Part shown: positions 39,021-49,483 of the stretch, in pieces
Layout: each line of letters opens with the position of its first letter
Numbering within the stretch: position 1 is the stretch's first letter
Assembly: GCA_016125405.1 (NCBI GenBank)
Contig: WGLW01000021.1
Location: 1-64,000 of the forward strand
Length of the DNA stretch: 64,000 nucleotides
DNA from: Alphaproteobacteria bacterium
GTDB taxonomy: Bacteria > Pseudomonadota > Alphaproteobacteria > Caulobacterales > Hyphomonadaceae
Direction of reading: 5' to 3'
Notes under the pieces: generated by a model
Told to the model about the DNA's origin: nothing
Databases searched by the model: none
The model's input: only the letters and a program-made list of their open reading frames with translations
Program-made: the position numbers and the translations under genes

Positions 39021-39329
39021 GATTTGAGAGGAAGTCAGGCTTGCCTGGGGCCGCTATCTTCTGCCAAATATAGCGGTGACCGGTTCAGCCCGCTCGCCTT
39101 GCGAACCGTTCGCAAAAAATCTCCCCCGGACGCGCCCGAGAGCCGTCCCCTCGCGCAAGCGTGTCCCGCCCGGAATGCGATTCCAGGGCGGTTTTGGCCC
39201 CGTCGTGATTGGCGATCGCTGGTTATCGCGCTATGGATTCCCTTCAAGCGTGCCTATCGCGTCGCGGGACACAACAAAGGGCGAGGAAACGGGCTGGACG
39301 GCCCCGAAACCGCCCGCGGAGCTCCAAAC

Positions 39330-39806
39330 ATGGCTTTTACTCTCAACGTCAATGGAAAGACCCACACGGTCGATGTTCCTGGCGAGATGCCCCTACTCTG
39401 GGTGCTGCGGGACAAGATCGATCTGAAAGGGTCGAAATTCGGCTGCGGCGTCGGTTCGTGCGGCGCCTGCACGGTTCATCTGGACGGCAAGGTGACGCGC
39501 TCGTGCGTTACGCCCGTCTCGAGCGCCGTCGGCCGGAAGGTCGCGACGATCGAAAGCATCGGCGACTCCAAGCTCGGCCAGGCGATCCAGAAAGCCTGGC
39601 TCGACGCGGACGCCCCCCAGTGCGGCTATTGTCAGGCCGGCCAGATCATGGCCGCGACGGCGCTGCTGACGTCGACGCCGAAACCCACCGACAAGGACAT
39701 CGATACGGCGATGGTCAACGCCTGCCGTTGCGGCACGTACGGCCGTATCCGGGAGGCCATCAAGATGGCCGCCGGCATGCCCACTGCTGACACGCGGGAG
39801 GTCTAG
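39330..39806 (+). CDS. (2Fe-2S)-binding subunit of a molybdenum hydroxylase (IorA-type)
   Basis: [28 protein letters not shown] and [18 protein letters not shown]...[15 protein letters not shown]. Confidence 0.93.
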   Translation: MAFTLNVNGKTHTVDVPGEMPLLWVLRDKIDLKGSKFGCGVGSCGACTVHLDGKVTRSCVTPVSSAVGRKVATIESIGDSKLGQAIQKAWLDADAPQCGYCQAGQIMAATALLTSTPKPTDKDIDTAMVNACRCGTYGRIREAIKMAAGMPTADTREV

Positions 39807-39809
39807 ACC

Positions 39810-42086
39810 ATGGCGCACGACATGATCCCCAACACCGCGAAAGCCCGGAAGATCGATGCTTCCCGCCGCGGCTTCCTGAAAATCTCGGCCGCCGCCGGCG
39901 GCGGCCTGCTGCTGTCGATGACCGTCGCCTGCGCGACGCCCGGCGACACCACGGGCGCCGTCACCAAGCTTGGCGCGACCAAGCCGGCCGCTCCGCTGCA
40001 GAAGCTGAATATCTATGTGTCGCTGGCTTCGGACGGCACGATTCGCATCATGGGCAAGAACCCGGAGATCGGTCAGGGCATCAAGACGATGCTTCCGATG
40101 CTGGTCGCCGAGGAAATGGACGCCGACTGGTCCAAGGTCCAGATCGAACAGGCTGATTTCGACCCGGCGTTTGGCGCACAGTTCGCCGGCGGTTCGCTGG
40201 CGACGCCGATGAACTGGGAGCCGCTCCGCCAGGTTGGCGGCGCCACGCGCCTGGTTCTGCTTCAGGCCGCCGCCCAGAAATGGGGTGTGCCGGTTTCGGA
40301 ACTCAGCACCGGCCCAAGCGTGGTGAAACACGCCGCCTCGAACCGCACGGTTTCGTATGGCGACCTCGCCGAGATCGCCGCAATGCTGCCGGAACCCGAC
40401 AAGACGGCGCTGGCAGCCGTCAAGCTCAAGGATCCCAAGGACTACCGGATCATCGGCAAGTCCGTGAAACAATGGGATTCGCCCAAGATCGTCCGCGGCG
40501 TTCCCATCTTCGGCATCGACGTCACCGTACCGGGGATGAAGTACGCGCATTACGTCAAATGCCCCGTCTTCGGCGGCAAGGTGAAGTCGGCGAACCTCGA
40601 CGCGGCCAAGGCGATGCCGGGCGTCACCGACGCCTTTATCGTGCGCCAGTCCGGCGACGACATCATGGGCCTGCTCGACGGCGTCGCCGTTGTCGGGGAT
40701 GATTGGTGGAGCTGCAAGGAAGCCGCGAAAAAGCTCAATGTCGTCTGGGATGAAGGCGCCGGCGCAAGCTATTCGACGGCCAGCTTCGACAGCCAGGCGG
40801 CGGACTTCGCCAAAGGCGCGCCGCAGTCCAACCTTCACAAGAAGGGCGACCCTGACGCGGCCATGGCTTCGGCGGCGCAGAAACTGGAGGCGTCCTACTC
40901 CTATCCCTTCCTGACTCACGCCCCACTGGAGCCGCAGAACTGCACGGCTCACGTCAAGGCTGACGGCACGGTCGAGATCTGGGCCCCCACCCAGAACCCC
41001 GGCTCGGGTCTCGGTCTCGTCACGGGTGCGCTTGGAGTCGACAAATCCAAGGTCACCATCCACCTGATCCGTTGCGGCGGCGGCTTCGGCCGGCGCCTGT
41101 CCAACGACTACATGGTCGAAGCGGCGGCGATCTCGAAGCAGGCTGGCAATATCCCGGTGAAGCTGCTGTGGACCCGCGAAGACGATGTGCAGCACGACCC
41201 CTATCGTCCGGGCGGATACCACAACTTCAAGGCGGGCCTCGACAAGCAGGGCAACCTCAGCGTCCTTACGAACCACTTCGTTTCGTTCGGTCGGAACGGG
41301 AAAACCCTGTCGAGCGCCAACCTGACGCCGACCGAGTTCCCGGCGGAGTACATTCCGAACGCCCGGAACGACCAGTCGCTGATCGACGCGAACCTTCCCA
41401 CGGGCCCGATGCGGGCGCCGGGCTCCAACGCCATCTGCTTTGCCTATCAGTCCTTCCTGGACGAGGTGGCTTTGGCGGCGGGCAAGGATCCGCTGGATTT
41501 CCGTCTCGAACTTCTGGCCAACCCCTCCTCGGCTGGCCCTGCGCGGGGCAACCGGCCGACCTTCAGCCCGGAGCGCATGACCGCGGTGCTGAAATCCGTG
41601 GCGGAACGATCCGGGTTCGCCAGTCGGGGCTCCCTGCCGAAGGGCACGGGCATGGGCATCGCGTTCTACTATTCGCATTCGGGTCACTTCGCCCATGTCG
41701 CGAAGGTGAAGGTCGAACAGTCCGGCAAGCTGACGGTCCAGAAAGTCTGGGTCGTGGGCGATGTCGGCAGCCAGATCATCAACCCGACGAACGCGGTCAA
41801 CCAGTGTGAAGGCGCGGTCATCGACGGCGTCAGCCAGCTCTATCAGAAGATTACCTTCGACAAGGGCCGGACGCAGCAGTCGAACTTCTTCGACATGCCG
41901 ATCCTGCGCATGACCGACGCTCCGCAGGTGGATATCCACTTCCACATCACGGACAACGCGCCGACCGGCCTGGGCGAACCCGCCCTGCCGCCGGTTCTGC
42001 CGGCTGTCTGCAATGCGATCTACGCCGCGACCGGCAAGCGGATTCGCAACCTGCCGCTGACCGCGGCGGACCTGCGCTGGGCATGA
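39810..42086 (+). CDS. xanthine dehydrogenase family molybdopterin-binding subunit (IorB-type), TAT signal
   Basis: [18 protein letters not shown] twin-arginine leader; [87 protein letters not shown]. Confidence 0.92.
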   Translation: [758 protein letters not shown]

Positions 42087-42153
42087 CCTGCCGGATGGCT
42101 GACGCCGTCGTCAGGGTGACGTAGCGGCCATCGAATGATTTGAACTTGAACGA

Positions 42154-42182
42154 CGCCCGGGCCGGAAACGCCCGGGCGTTTT
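42154..42182 (+). terminator. Intrinsic terminator after iorAB-like genes
   Basis: CGCCCGGGC-CGGAAAC-GCCCGGGCG-TTTT. Confidence 0.88.
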
Positions 42183-42261
42183 CACGAACAGGCGACACCA
42201 AGGATAGCGGAAACGTGACCCGGAATGACGCGGATTCAAGGCGCTGACCGTCCCAAGTCGA

Positions 42262-42290
42262 TTGACGGTTTTCGCGGTCAAAGAGATATT
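42262..42290 (+). promoter_or_regulatory. Putative sigma70-type promoter for the 42338 gene
   Basis: TTGACG-N17-GATATT, about 50 bp upstream of the start codon. Confidence 0.5.
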
Positions 42291-42337
42291 GAAATCAGAA
42301 TTACACTCCAAAACTCTGCTTGTGGGAGAACCAAGGA

Positions 42338-44374
42338 ATGCGGAAGTCCGTCCTAATGACGACAGCCGTCGCAGCAGCCCTGGCGGCCGCTGTTGGCGTC
42401 GCCGGCCTGCAAATCGGCGCGGCCGCCCCCTCGCCGTCAGCGAGCGGCCCGGTCGCCATTCCCTCGAAAGTCGATGACTTTCAGCTCACCGACCAGACCC
42501 GCCTCGCGCACCAGCTTTACTACTTCAAGGCTGCCCCCGCGATCGTGGTGATGAGCCAGGTCAACGGCTCCAAGCTTTCGGCTGAAGCCGCTGCTGAGCT
42601 TCAGAAGCTGGCCGACACCTACAAGTCGAAGGGCGTTCTCTTCTACCGGATGGACTCGAACCCGGCCGTGACCCGCGCCGACGTCCGCGCTGAAGTCGCC
42701 AAGGAAAAGACGACCATTCCGGTCCTGATGGATGAGAAACAACTCGTCGGCGAAAACATGGGCGTCACCCGTGAAGCCGAGGTTTTCGTCATCGATCCGA
42801 AGAACGGCTTCCGCGTCGCTTATCACGGGCCGCTGGACAACCGCTTCACCAAGGCTTCGCCCAACCTGAAGTCGGCGGCAAAGGAAGCCTACACAGCCAA
42901 CGCAATCGACGCGGTGCTCGCCGGCCAGCCGGTTCAGAAAGCCCGCCTCGACGTCACCGTCGGCAAGACGATCGCTTTCCCGCAACGTGACCGTTCGGCG
43001 GACTTCAAAAACATCACCTACACGCACGACGTGGCGCCGATCCTCAAGGAGAAGTGCGTGACGTGCCACCAGAAGGGCGGCATCGGACCGTTCTCCATGG
43101 ACAGCTATGAAGTGGTCAAAGGCTTCTCGCCGATGATCCGCGAAACCATCCGCACGGGCCGTATGCCGCCCTTCTTTGCGGATCCGCATATCGGCCACTT
43201 CAAGAACGATCAGGGCCTCACCGCCCAGCAAACCGAAACGCTGGTTCATTGGGTCGAAGGCGGAGCAACGCGCGGCGAAGGTCCGGACCTGCTGAAAGAA
43301 ACGGCCACGGAAGCGCCGGAATGGCCCGCCGAACTCGGCAAGCCTGACGTCATCGTCCAGCTGCCGGAATTCGACGTGCCGGCGACCGGCATCATCGAGT
43401 ACCAGAACCGCCGCGTGGCGAACCCCTTCACCAAGGACACCTGGCTGCGCGCCATCGCGATCAAGCCCGGCGACCGCACGGTTCTGCACCACATCGTGTC
43501 GAACCACATGGCAGACCCGAAACTGCCGCGTCCGGATATCCCGGGCGGTTCGGTCGGCTCCTACACGCCGGGCGCGCAACCGCAGGTGATCGCCGACGGC
43601 GCTGGCGCTCCGGTCCCTGCCGGCGGCTACCTGAACTTCCAGATGCACTACACGACCACGGGCAAGCCTGCGGTCGACAAGTCGGAAGTCGGCTTCTATG
43701 TGCTCGATCACACGCCGAAATATATCAAGCGCTCAACCGTCATCGGCGACTTTGCGATGATGATCCCGGCCGGAGACGCCCGTCACACCGAGGTCGCCTA
43801 CCAGACCTTCCCGGCGGACGCGATCCTCTACACGCTCTACCCGCACGCGCACTACCGCGGTTACCACGTCGAGCTGAAAGAAATCGATCCGGACGGCAAG
43901 CAGACCATCCTGCTCTCGCTGCCGCGCTACGACTTCAACTGGCAGCGCGACTACGATCCAGTCGAGCCGATCCACATCAAAGCCGGCACGAAGCTGGTTG
44001 CGACCTGGGTCTACGACAACTCGGCCGCCAACAAGGCGAACCCCGACCCGACGCGCAACGTCACCTGGGGCGAGCAGACCTGGGATGAGATGATGTACTT
44101 CCGGGTCAACTATCGCTGGGTCGACGAAACCACGACCCACATCCGCAACGACCTTCAGCAAGCGCTGATGAAGTCCAGCGTGATCGGCGCCCTCGACGAC
44201 AACGTCGACGGCAAGGTCGAGAAGGACGAGCTGCGCGGCCCGATGGCCCGCCTGAAGGATCACTTCGACGAGCTCGACCTGAACCACGATGGCGGCCTCG
44301 ACGAGCAGGAGCTTGCGAACGGCAACGTTTCGCGCGCCACGGCTCGCCAGCGCCAGGAAACGCCTGACCTCTAG
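42338..44374 (+). CDS. multidomain secreted protein: cysteine-free thioredoxin-like region + cytochrome c motif + copper type II ascorbate-dependent monooxygenase-like region + EF-hands
   Basis: CVTCHQKGGIGPF haem motif; HHIVSNHM, MHYTTTG, YPHAHYRGYHVEL copper-ligand-like histidines; DDNVDGKVEKDEL and DLNHDGGLDEQEL EF-hand loops. Confidence 0.82.
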   Translation: MRKSVLMTTAVAAALAAAVGVAGLQIGAAAPSPSASGPVAIPSKVDDFQLTDQTRLAHQLYYFKAAPAIVVMSQVNGSKLSAEAAAELQKLADTYKSKGVLFYRMDSNPAVTRADVRAEVAKEKTTIPVLMDEKQLVGENMGVTREAEVFVIDPKNGFRVAYHGPLDNRFTKASPNLKSAAKEAYTANAIDAVLAGQPVQKARLDVTVGKTIAFPQRDRSADFKNITYTHDVAPILKEKCVTCHQKGGIGPFSMDSYEVVKGFSPMIRETIRTGRMPPFFADPHIGHFKNDQGLTAQQTETLVHWVEGGATRGEGPDLLKETATEAPEWPAELGKPDVIVQLPEFDVPATGIIEYQNRRVANPFTKDTWLRAIAIKPGDRTVLHHIVSNHMADPKLPRPDIPGGSVGSYTPGAQPQVIADGAGAPVPAGGYLNFQMHYTTTGKPAVDKSEVGFYVLDHTPKYIKRSTVIGDFAMMIPAGDARHTEVAYQTFPADAILYTLYPHAHYRGYHVELKEIDPDGKQTILLSLPRYDFNWQRDYDPVEPIHIKAGTKLVATWVYDNSAANKANPDPTRNVTWGEQTWDEMMYFRVNYRWVDETTTHIRNDLQQALMKSSVIGALDDNVDGKVEKDELRGPMARLKDHFDELDLNHDGGLDEQELANGNVSRATARQRQETPDL

Positions 44375-44396
44375 GAGGCCAGACACGCCTGACAAC

Positions 44397-44428
44397 AAAG
44401 GGCCGGAGCAGTCTGCTCCGGCCCTTTT
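44397..44428 (+). terminator. Intrinsic terminator
   Basis: GGGCCGGAGCA-GTC-TGCTCCGGCCC-TTTT, 11-bp perfect stem. Confidence 0.92.
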
Positions 44429-44573
44429 CGTTTGGCCCCGTCAGCGGTTCGGCGATTCAAGCAGACGCATGCAGACAAGCGTTAAGTGCGCGCCCTCTCG
44501 CGAAAGACGCACGGGCAGCGCCCCCAGGTCAGCGGGCCATAGACACGCCTGGCGATCCCCGAGCGCGACCGCT

Positions 44574-46622
44574 TCAGATTTCGTTGGGCTGATCGTGCCC
44601 GCGGTCCAGCGGAACTTCCGGCGTGTCCCGCCGGTGTGGCGCAGGGACAGTCAGGCCATCGCGAACCTTCGCCGTCAGGTCCTTCTCGTCATTCACCGGA
44701 GGCCGTGCATTGAGCGCCAGTTTCCAGTTCTTGCGCGCGACATCCTCATCGCCAAGCCGCCATGCAATGTCGCCCTTGTGAGCGAACAGCTCCCAGTGGC
44801 TGAAGGGCTTGTAGGCCTCGATCGCGAGATCCTCGTACCGGTCTGCCGTGCGGAAGTCGCCATACTGATAGTAGGCCCACGCAAGGCTATCGAGCAGGTT
44901 CGGCTCCTGCGGAGAGATCCGGCTGGCTTCCTTGAGAAGCTTGAAGCCCTCGTCCAGCTCTGCGTCGGCCGCATAGCCGTCAATCAGCGAATAGCCGAAA
45001 TTGTTCATCAGTCCGACATTGCCCGGCGACTCGGTCATCATCTTGCGCATGATGTCGAGACCTTCCTGGCGCTGCGGCGACTTCACCAGCATGGAAGCCA
45101 GGAATTGCCGGGTGCCGTCACTGTCGTCGAGCGTGTGGGCTGCGCGCGCTTCCACGACCGCGCCGTTGACGTCGCCCGCCTGGAACCGCGCCTGCCCTTT
45201 CTGCATCAGGGCGGCGACCTTTTCGTTCGTATCAAGCTTCGCCTTCAGGGCCTGATCCGCCAGCTGGATCGCACGATCCGTCTTGCCCGCCGTGGTAAAG
45301 GCAGCCGACGCCGAAATCTTGGACTGGGGCGTGTTGTCGAGCTCCAGCGCGCGATCGACCAGCGCAGTCATGGCGTCTGGCGAATTCAGTTCCAGCGCGG
45401 CAAGGCCGGCGGCGGAAGCAAGCCCGGCGGCGTGCGGGCGATCCGGATTGCCGATCTGGGCCAGACGCAGAGCCGCAGAGAAGTGGCCGTGCTGATAGAG
45501 ATTGTTGACCTCCTGCAGACGGATGTCGCCGTTGTCCGGATCCAGCAGCAAGGCGCTCTGGCGCAACGACGAGATCAGGTAGTTGAACGGCGGGGACGCG
45601 CCCTGCCCCATCATCATTCCCATGATCGACTGGCGCTGTTCGACCAGATCGGCTTCGTCAGAGATCGCAAGGGCAAAGGCCTGGTTGAGCGTGCGGACCT
45701 TTGGCCGGTCTTCCTTCTTGCGCGCCTTTTCGAGGCGATCCTTCACGTACTCATCGTCCTTGGCGGCCGCGAGCAGGCGCGACAGGATATCGATGGCTTC
45801 TTCATCGCGATTGACCGCGCGGAGCAGTTCGGCATGGCGAAGCGCCAGCAGGCGCTCGCTGTTGAACGCCATCGCCTTCGCGAGATAGCCAGGCGTCGCG
45901 GCGTCCTCGGGTGTCGGCGCGGAAAAATCGGACGGGGCTTCGGAATAGATTTTCAGCGCGCCATCGGTATCGCCGGCGCCCTCGGCGAGAAGCGCGCGAT
46001 GCCCCAGCAGGGTGGCGCCCGGCAGAATCCGCCGCAGGCCGGCCATGGACGATTCCGCCGTCTGCACGCGTCCAGCAGCCGCCTGCACCCACGGACGCAA
46101 ATGATCGGCGCTCAGGATCTCGGGCGGCGGCCGGTGGCTTGCCATGGCGTCCAGCGCATCCTGTGCAGCGGGAAGGTCGCCGCCGGCCAGATCGTCGATC
46201 ACCACAAAGCCCCAGGCACCGAAATTGCGGCCCGCGGCGTAGTCGCCGCGCACTTGCGCCATGAATGCAGCCATGTCCGCATTCTCGAGCATCTCATTGG
46301 GACCCGGATAGGGATCCTTCAGCGGGAAAGCGGGCCGCGTCGCCTCTGCGCGGGCGGACACAGGGCTCGGCGCCGGATGAGCCTTATCCGCAGGACTATC
46401 GCTCGGGCTGGGAGCGGCAGCCGCGGCGTGTTGCGAAATCTCGCAGCTGTTGGCCGGCTCCACCGCGCCCGCGCTGTCATCGGCGGAAGGATGGTAGACA
46501 TAAATCGTGCGGCATCCGTTGGCGTTCTCCGCGCCGAGGCCCGGTGCAGGCATGCCGCCGGCGCATCCGCCCAGCGCTGAGAGCGCGACGCCCGCCAAAA
46601 GGAGCTGGAGCCTCAGCTTCAT
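44574..46622 (-). CDS. TPR-repeat lipoprotein
   Basis: MKLRLQLLLAGVALSALGGCAGG lipobox; repeated TPR-like helices (NNFGYSLIDGYAADAELDEGFKLLKEASRISPQEPNLLDSLAWAYYQYGDF...). Confidence 0.85.
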   Translation of the reverse strand: MKLRLQLLLAGVALSALGGCAGGMPAPGLGAENANGCRTIYVYHPSADDSAGAVEPANSCEISQHAAAAAPSPSDSPADKAHPAPSPVSARAEATRPAFPLKDPYPGPNEMLENADMAAFMAQVRGDYAAGRNFGAWGFVVIDDLAGGDLPAAQDALDAMASHRPPPEILSADHLRPWVQAAAGRVQTAESSMAGLRRILPGATLLGHRALLAEGAGDTDGALKIYSEAPSDFSAPTPEDAATPGYLAKAMAFNSERLLALRHAELLRAVNRDEEAIDILSRLLAAAKDDEYVKDRLEKARKKEDRPKVRTLNQAFALAISDEADLVEQRQSIMGMMMGQGASPPFNYLISSLRQSALLLDPDNGDIRLQEVNNLYQHGHFSAALRLAQIGNPDRPHAAGLASAAGLAALELNSPDAMTALVDRALELDNTPQSKISASAAFTTAGKTDRAIQLADQALKAKLDTNEKVAALMQKGQARFQAGDVNGAVVEARAAHTLDDSDGTRQFLASMLVKSPQRQEGLDIMRKMMTESPGNVGLMNNFGYSLIDGYAADAELDEGFKLLKEASRISPQEPNLLDSLAWAYYQYGDFRTADRYEDLAIEAYKPFSHWELFAHKGDIAWRLGDEDVARKNWKLALNARPPVNDEKDLTAKVRDGLTVPAPHRRDTPEVPLDRGHDQPNEI

Positions 46623-46715
46623 GTTCTTGCCTTCCATGCGGGGGCCTTCCATAGGCGGCTCGGGACAGACGGACCGCGCAAATGCGTGATCGCCGCCCCA
46701 GAGCCGGTGGATAAT

Positions 46716-48389
46716 CTACATGTTTGGATAGTTCGGGCCACCGCCGCCCTCGGGCGTGGTCCAGGTGATGTTCTGGTTGGGATCCTTGATGTCGCAGGTT
46801 TTGCAGTGGACGCAGTTCTGCGCATTGATCTGGAACTTCTTTTCGCCGCCGGGCTCTTCGATCCACTCATAAACGCCCGCCGGGCAGTACCGGTTCGACG
46901 GACCTCCATAAACGCCGAGTTCGCTGGATTTCTGAAGCGCAAGATCCTTCACTTTCAGGTGCGGCGGCTGGTCCTCGGAATGATTGGTGAAGGAAAATGC
47001 GACGCTGGTAAGGCGATCAAACGACAGAACCCCGTCCGGCTTGGGATAGACGATCTTCTTGTGCTTCGAGGCCGGCTCCAGCGAGGCCGCGTCGGTCTTG
47101 CCGTGCTTCATTGTTCCCATGAACGAGAAGCCGCCGAGCAAGGTGGTGCACCAGAGATCGAAACCGGTAAGCCCGATGCCCACGATGGTGCCGAAACGCG
47201 ACCAAAGCGGTTTCGCGTTGCGGACCTTCTTGAGTTCGGCCGCGACCCAGCTTTTCCCGAAGGCTTCTGTGTAGGCGGTCAGCTCGTCGCCCTGGCGGCC
47301 GTTTACGACAGCGTCGAAAGCGGCGTCCGCAGCCAGCATCCCCGTCTTCATGGCGTTATGGCTACCCTTGATGCGCGGCAGGTTGACGAAGCCGGCCGAG
47401 CAGCCAATCAGCGCCCCGCCCGGGAAGGTGAGCTTCGGAATCGATTGCCAGCCGCCCTCGGTGATCGCCCGAGAGCCATATGACACGCGGGTGCCGCCCT
47501 CGAGGAATTTCGCGACTTCCGGGTGATGCTTGAAGCGCTGGAACTCCTCGAACGGCGAGAGCCAGGGGTTCTTGTAGTTCAGGTGCACCACGAGGCCGAG
47601 CGACACGTAGTTGTCCCCGAAGTGGTACATGAAGGTGCCGCCGCCGGTGTTGTTCTGCAGCGGCCAGCCAAAGGTATGCTGGACATAGCCTTCCCTGAAT
47701 TTCTCGGGCTTGATCTGCCAGAGTTCCTTGATGCCGATGCCGAACTTCTGCGGCTGTTTGCCGGCGTCAAGCTTGAAATCCTTGATCAGGCGCTTGGCCA
47801 GGGAGCCGCGCACGCCCTCGGCGATCAGCACATACTTGCCGTTGAGCTCCATGCCCGGCGTGTAGTTTGGCCCGTGTTCGCCGTTCTTCTCGACGCCCAT
47901 AACGCCCGCGACAACACCCTTCACCGATCCGTCCTCGCGGTAGGTCAGGTCCGAACAGGCGAAGCCCGGATAGATCTCGACGCCCAAGGCCTCGGCCTGG
48001 GTCGCCAGCCAGCGGCAGACGTTCCCGAGCGAGGCGATGTACATGCCGTGATTGCGCAGCATCGGCGGCAGGAAGAAGTTGGGAAGCGGGATGGAGCCGT
48101 CCTGGCCAAGCACCAGGAACGTGTCGTGTTTCACCTCGGTTTCGAGGGGGCAGCCCTGCTCTTTCCAGTCGGGGATCAGCTCGTTCATCGCGCGCGGATC
48201 GACCACCGCGCCAGACAGGATGTGCGCTCCGATCTCGGAGCCCTTCTCCAGCACAACGACGGAAAGCTCTTTGTCGGCTGCAGCCGCAAGCTGTTTCAGG
48301 CGTATCGCCGCTGACAGGCCGGCGGGTCCGCCTCCGACGATGACCACGTCGAAATCCATGGACTCGCGTTCAACTTCGTCAGCAGCCAT
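46716..48389 (-). CDS. electron transfer flavoprotein-ubiquinone oxidoreductase
   Basis: DVVIVGGGPAGLSAAIRLKQ, EKGSEIGAHILSGAVVDPRAMNELIP, C-terminal 4Fe-4S region CPAGVYEW...NCVHCKTCDIKDPNQNITWTTPEGGGGPNYPNM. Confidence 0.97.
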   Translation of the reverse strand: MAADEVERESMDFDVVIVGGGPAGLSAAIRLKQLAAAADKELSVVVLEKGSEIGAHILSGAVVDPRAMNELIPDWKEQGCPLETEVKHDTFLVLGQDGSIPLPNFFLPPMLRNHGMYIASLGNVCRWLATQAEALGVEIYPGFACSDLTYREDGSVKGVVAGVMGVEKNGEHGPNYTPGMELNGKYVLIAEGVRGSLAKRLIKDFKLDAGKQPQKFGIGIKELWQIKPEKFREGYVQHTFGWPLQNNTGGGTFMYHFGDNYVSLGLVVHLNYKNPWLSPFEEFQRFKHHPEVAKFLEGGTRVSYGSRAITEGGWQSIPKLTFPGGALIGCSAGFVNLPRIKGSHNAMKTGMLAADAAFDAVVNGRQGDELTAYTEAFGKSWVAAELKKVRNAKPLWSRFGTIVGIGLTGFDLWCTTLLGGFSFMGTMKHGKTDAASLEPASKHKKIVYPKPDGVLSFDRLTSVAFSFTNHSEDQPPHLKVKDLALQKSSELGVYGGPSNRYCPAGVYEWIEEPGGEKKFQINAQNCVHCKTCDIKDPNQNITWTTPEGGGGPNYPNM

Positions 48390-48501
48390 TATCCCGATCT
48401 CCTCGTTCGCGCCGGGCCGTCCAGCCTTGCGCGAATTCCGTTTGTTCCGTGCTACTTAGCCCACTGTACGCGCCCGCAACAAGGTTGAGCCTGGCCCAGT
48501 A

Positions 48502-49341
48502 ATGACGCACCCGCGGCCCGATCCACAGGCCAAGTCCCTGATCGATTTCTGGGCAGACGCCGGCGCCCTCGATCCGGAAGAGGTCGAGGCGCATTACGCT
48601 GCGTTTCCGGCCGCCCCGGCAGACGCGCCGGCGCCGTCCCATTCCGGGACGCCCGAATCCCCGGCCCCGACGCGCGGCAAACGGCCCGAACCGCGCCGGC
48701 TCAGCAACAATCCCATAGCCGAAGCGCGGCAACTGGCAGCGTCCGCGACTTCACTGGAGGCGCTCAAGCGGACTATCGAACAGTTCGAAGGCTGTCCCCT
48801 GAAGCAGGCCGCCCGCAACACCGTGGTTTATGACGGGTCGACGGACGCGCCGGTCATGATCGTCGGCGAGGCTCCCGGAGCGGAGGAAGACGCCAGGGGC
48901 CTGCCCTTCGTGGGCCGAGCAGGCCAGCTGCTGGACAGGATGCTGGCGACAATCGGGCTGAGCCGCGAGACCAATGTCTACATAACCAACTGCATCTACT
49001 GGCGGCCGCCCGGCAACCGCGACCCGTCGCCAGCCGAACTTCAGATCTGCGCGCCGTTCCTTGCGCGCCAGATCGAACTGAAGGCGCCGAAGCTACTGCT
49101 GACCGCTGGCAAGTTTGCGACGCAGGCGATGCTGGGCGTCGAAGACGGCATCATGCGCCTGCGCGGGCGCAAGCTCTGGTTCAAGCAGGCCGGCCTGCCG
49201 GCAGCCATTCCGTGCATCCCGATGCTGCATCCCGCCTACCTGTTGCGCCGAGGTCCGGACAAGGCGCGCGCCTGGGACGACCTGCTCACCATCGCGGCCC
49301 TGTGCGATGAACTGGGCGTCAAACGCGGTGAAGGGCTCTAG
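48502..49341 (+). CDS. uracil-DNA glycosylase (family 4-like)
   Basis: VMIVGEAPGAEEDARGLPFVGRAGQLLDRML, NVYITNCIYWRPPGNRDPSPAE, CIPMLHPAYLLR. Confidence 0.92.
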   Translation: MTHPRPDPQAKSLIDFWADAGALDPEEVEAHYAAFPAAPADAPAPSHSGTPESPAPTRGKRPEPRRLSNNPIAEARQLAASATSLEALKRTIEQFEGCPLKQAARNTVVYDGSTDAPVMIVGEAPGAEEDARGLPFVGRAGQLLDRMLATIGLSRETNVYITNCIYWRPPGNRDPSPAELQICAPFLARQIELKAPKLLLTAGKFATQAMLGVEDGIMRLRGRKLWFKQAGLPAAIPCIPMLHPAYLLRRGPDKARAWDDLLTIAALCDELGVKRGEGL

Positions 49342-49483
49342 CCGACCCAACGATCCCGGCCTTGCGCATCGACGGCGGCAGACTGCGGCGTGCATGCAAA
49401 ACCGGTTGGTTTCGTAACCTTCGGGCGGCCTCGCGCGTATTACCATCAGACCCTGATTTCACCCGGATACGGGAGGCTTTGCC

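Noticed and set aside
39393-41945. 850-aa minus-strand ORF opposite the Mo hydroxylase genes
   Set aside because: Antisense shadow; sense genes have strong motifs and a TAT leader.
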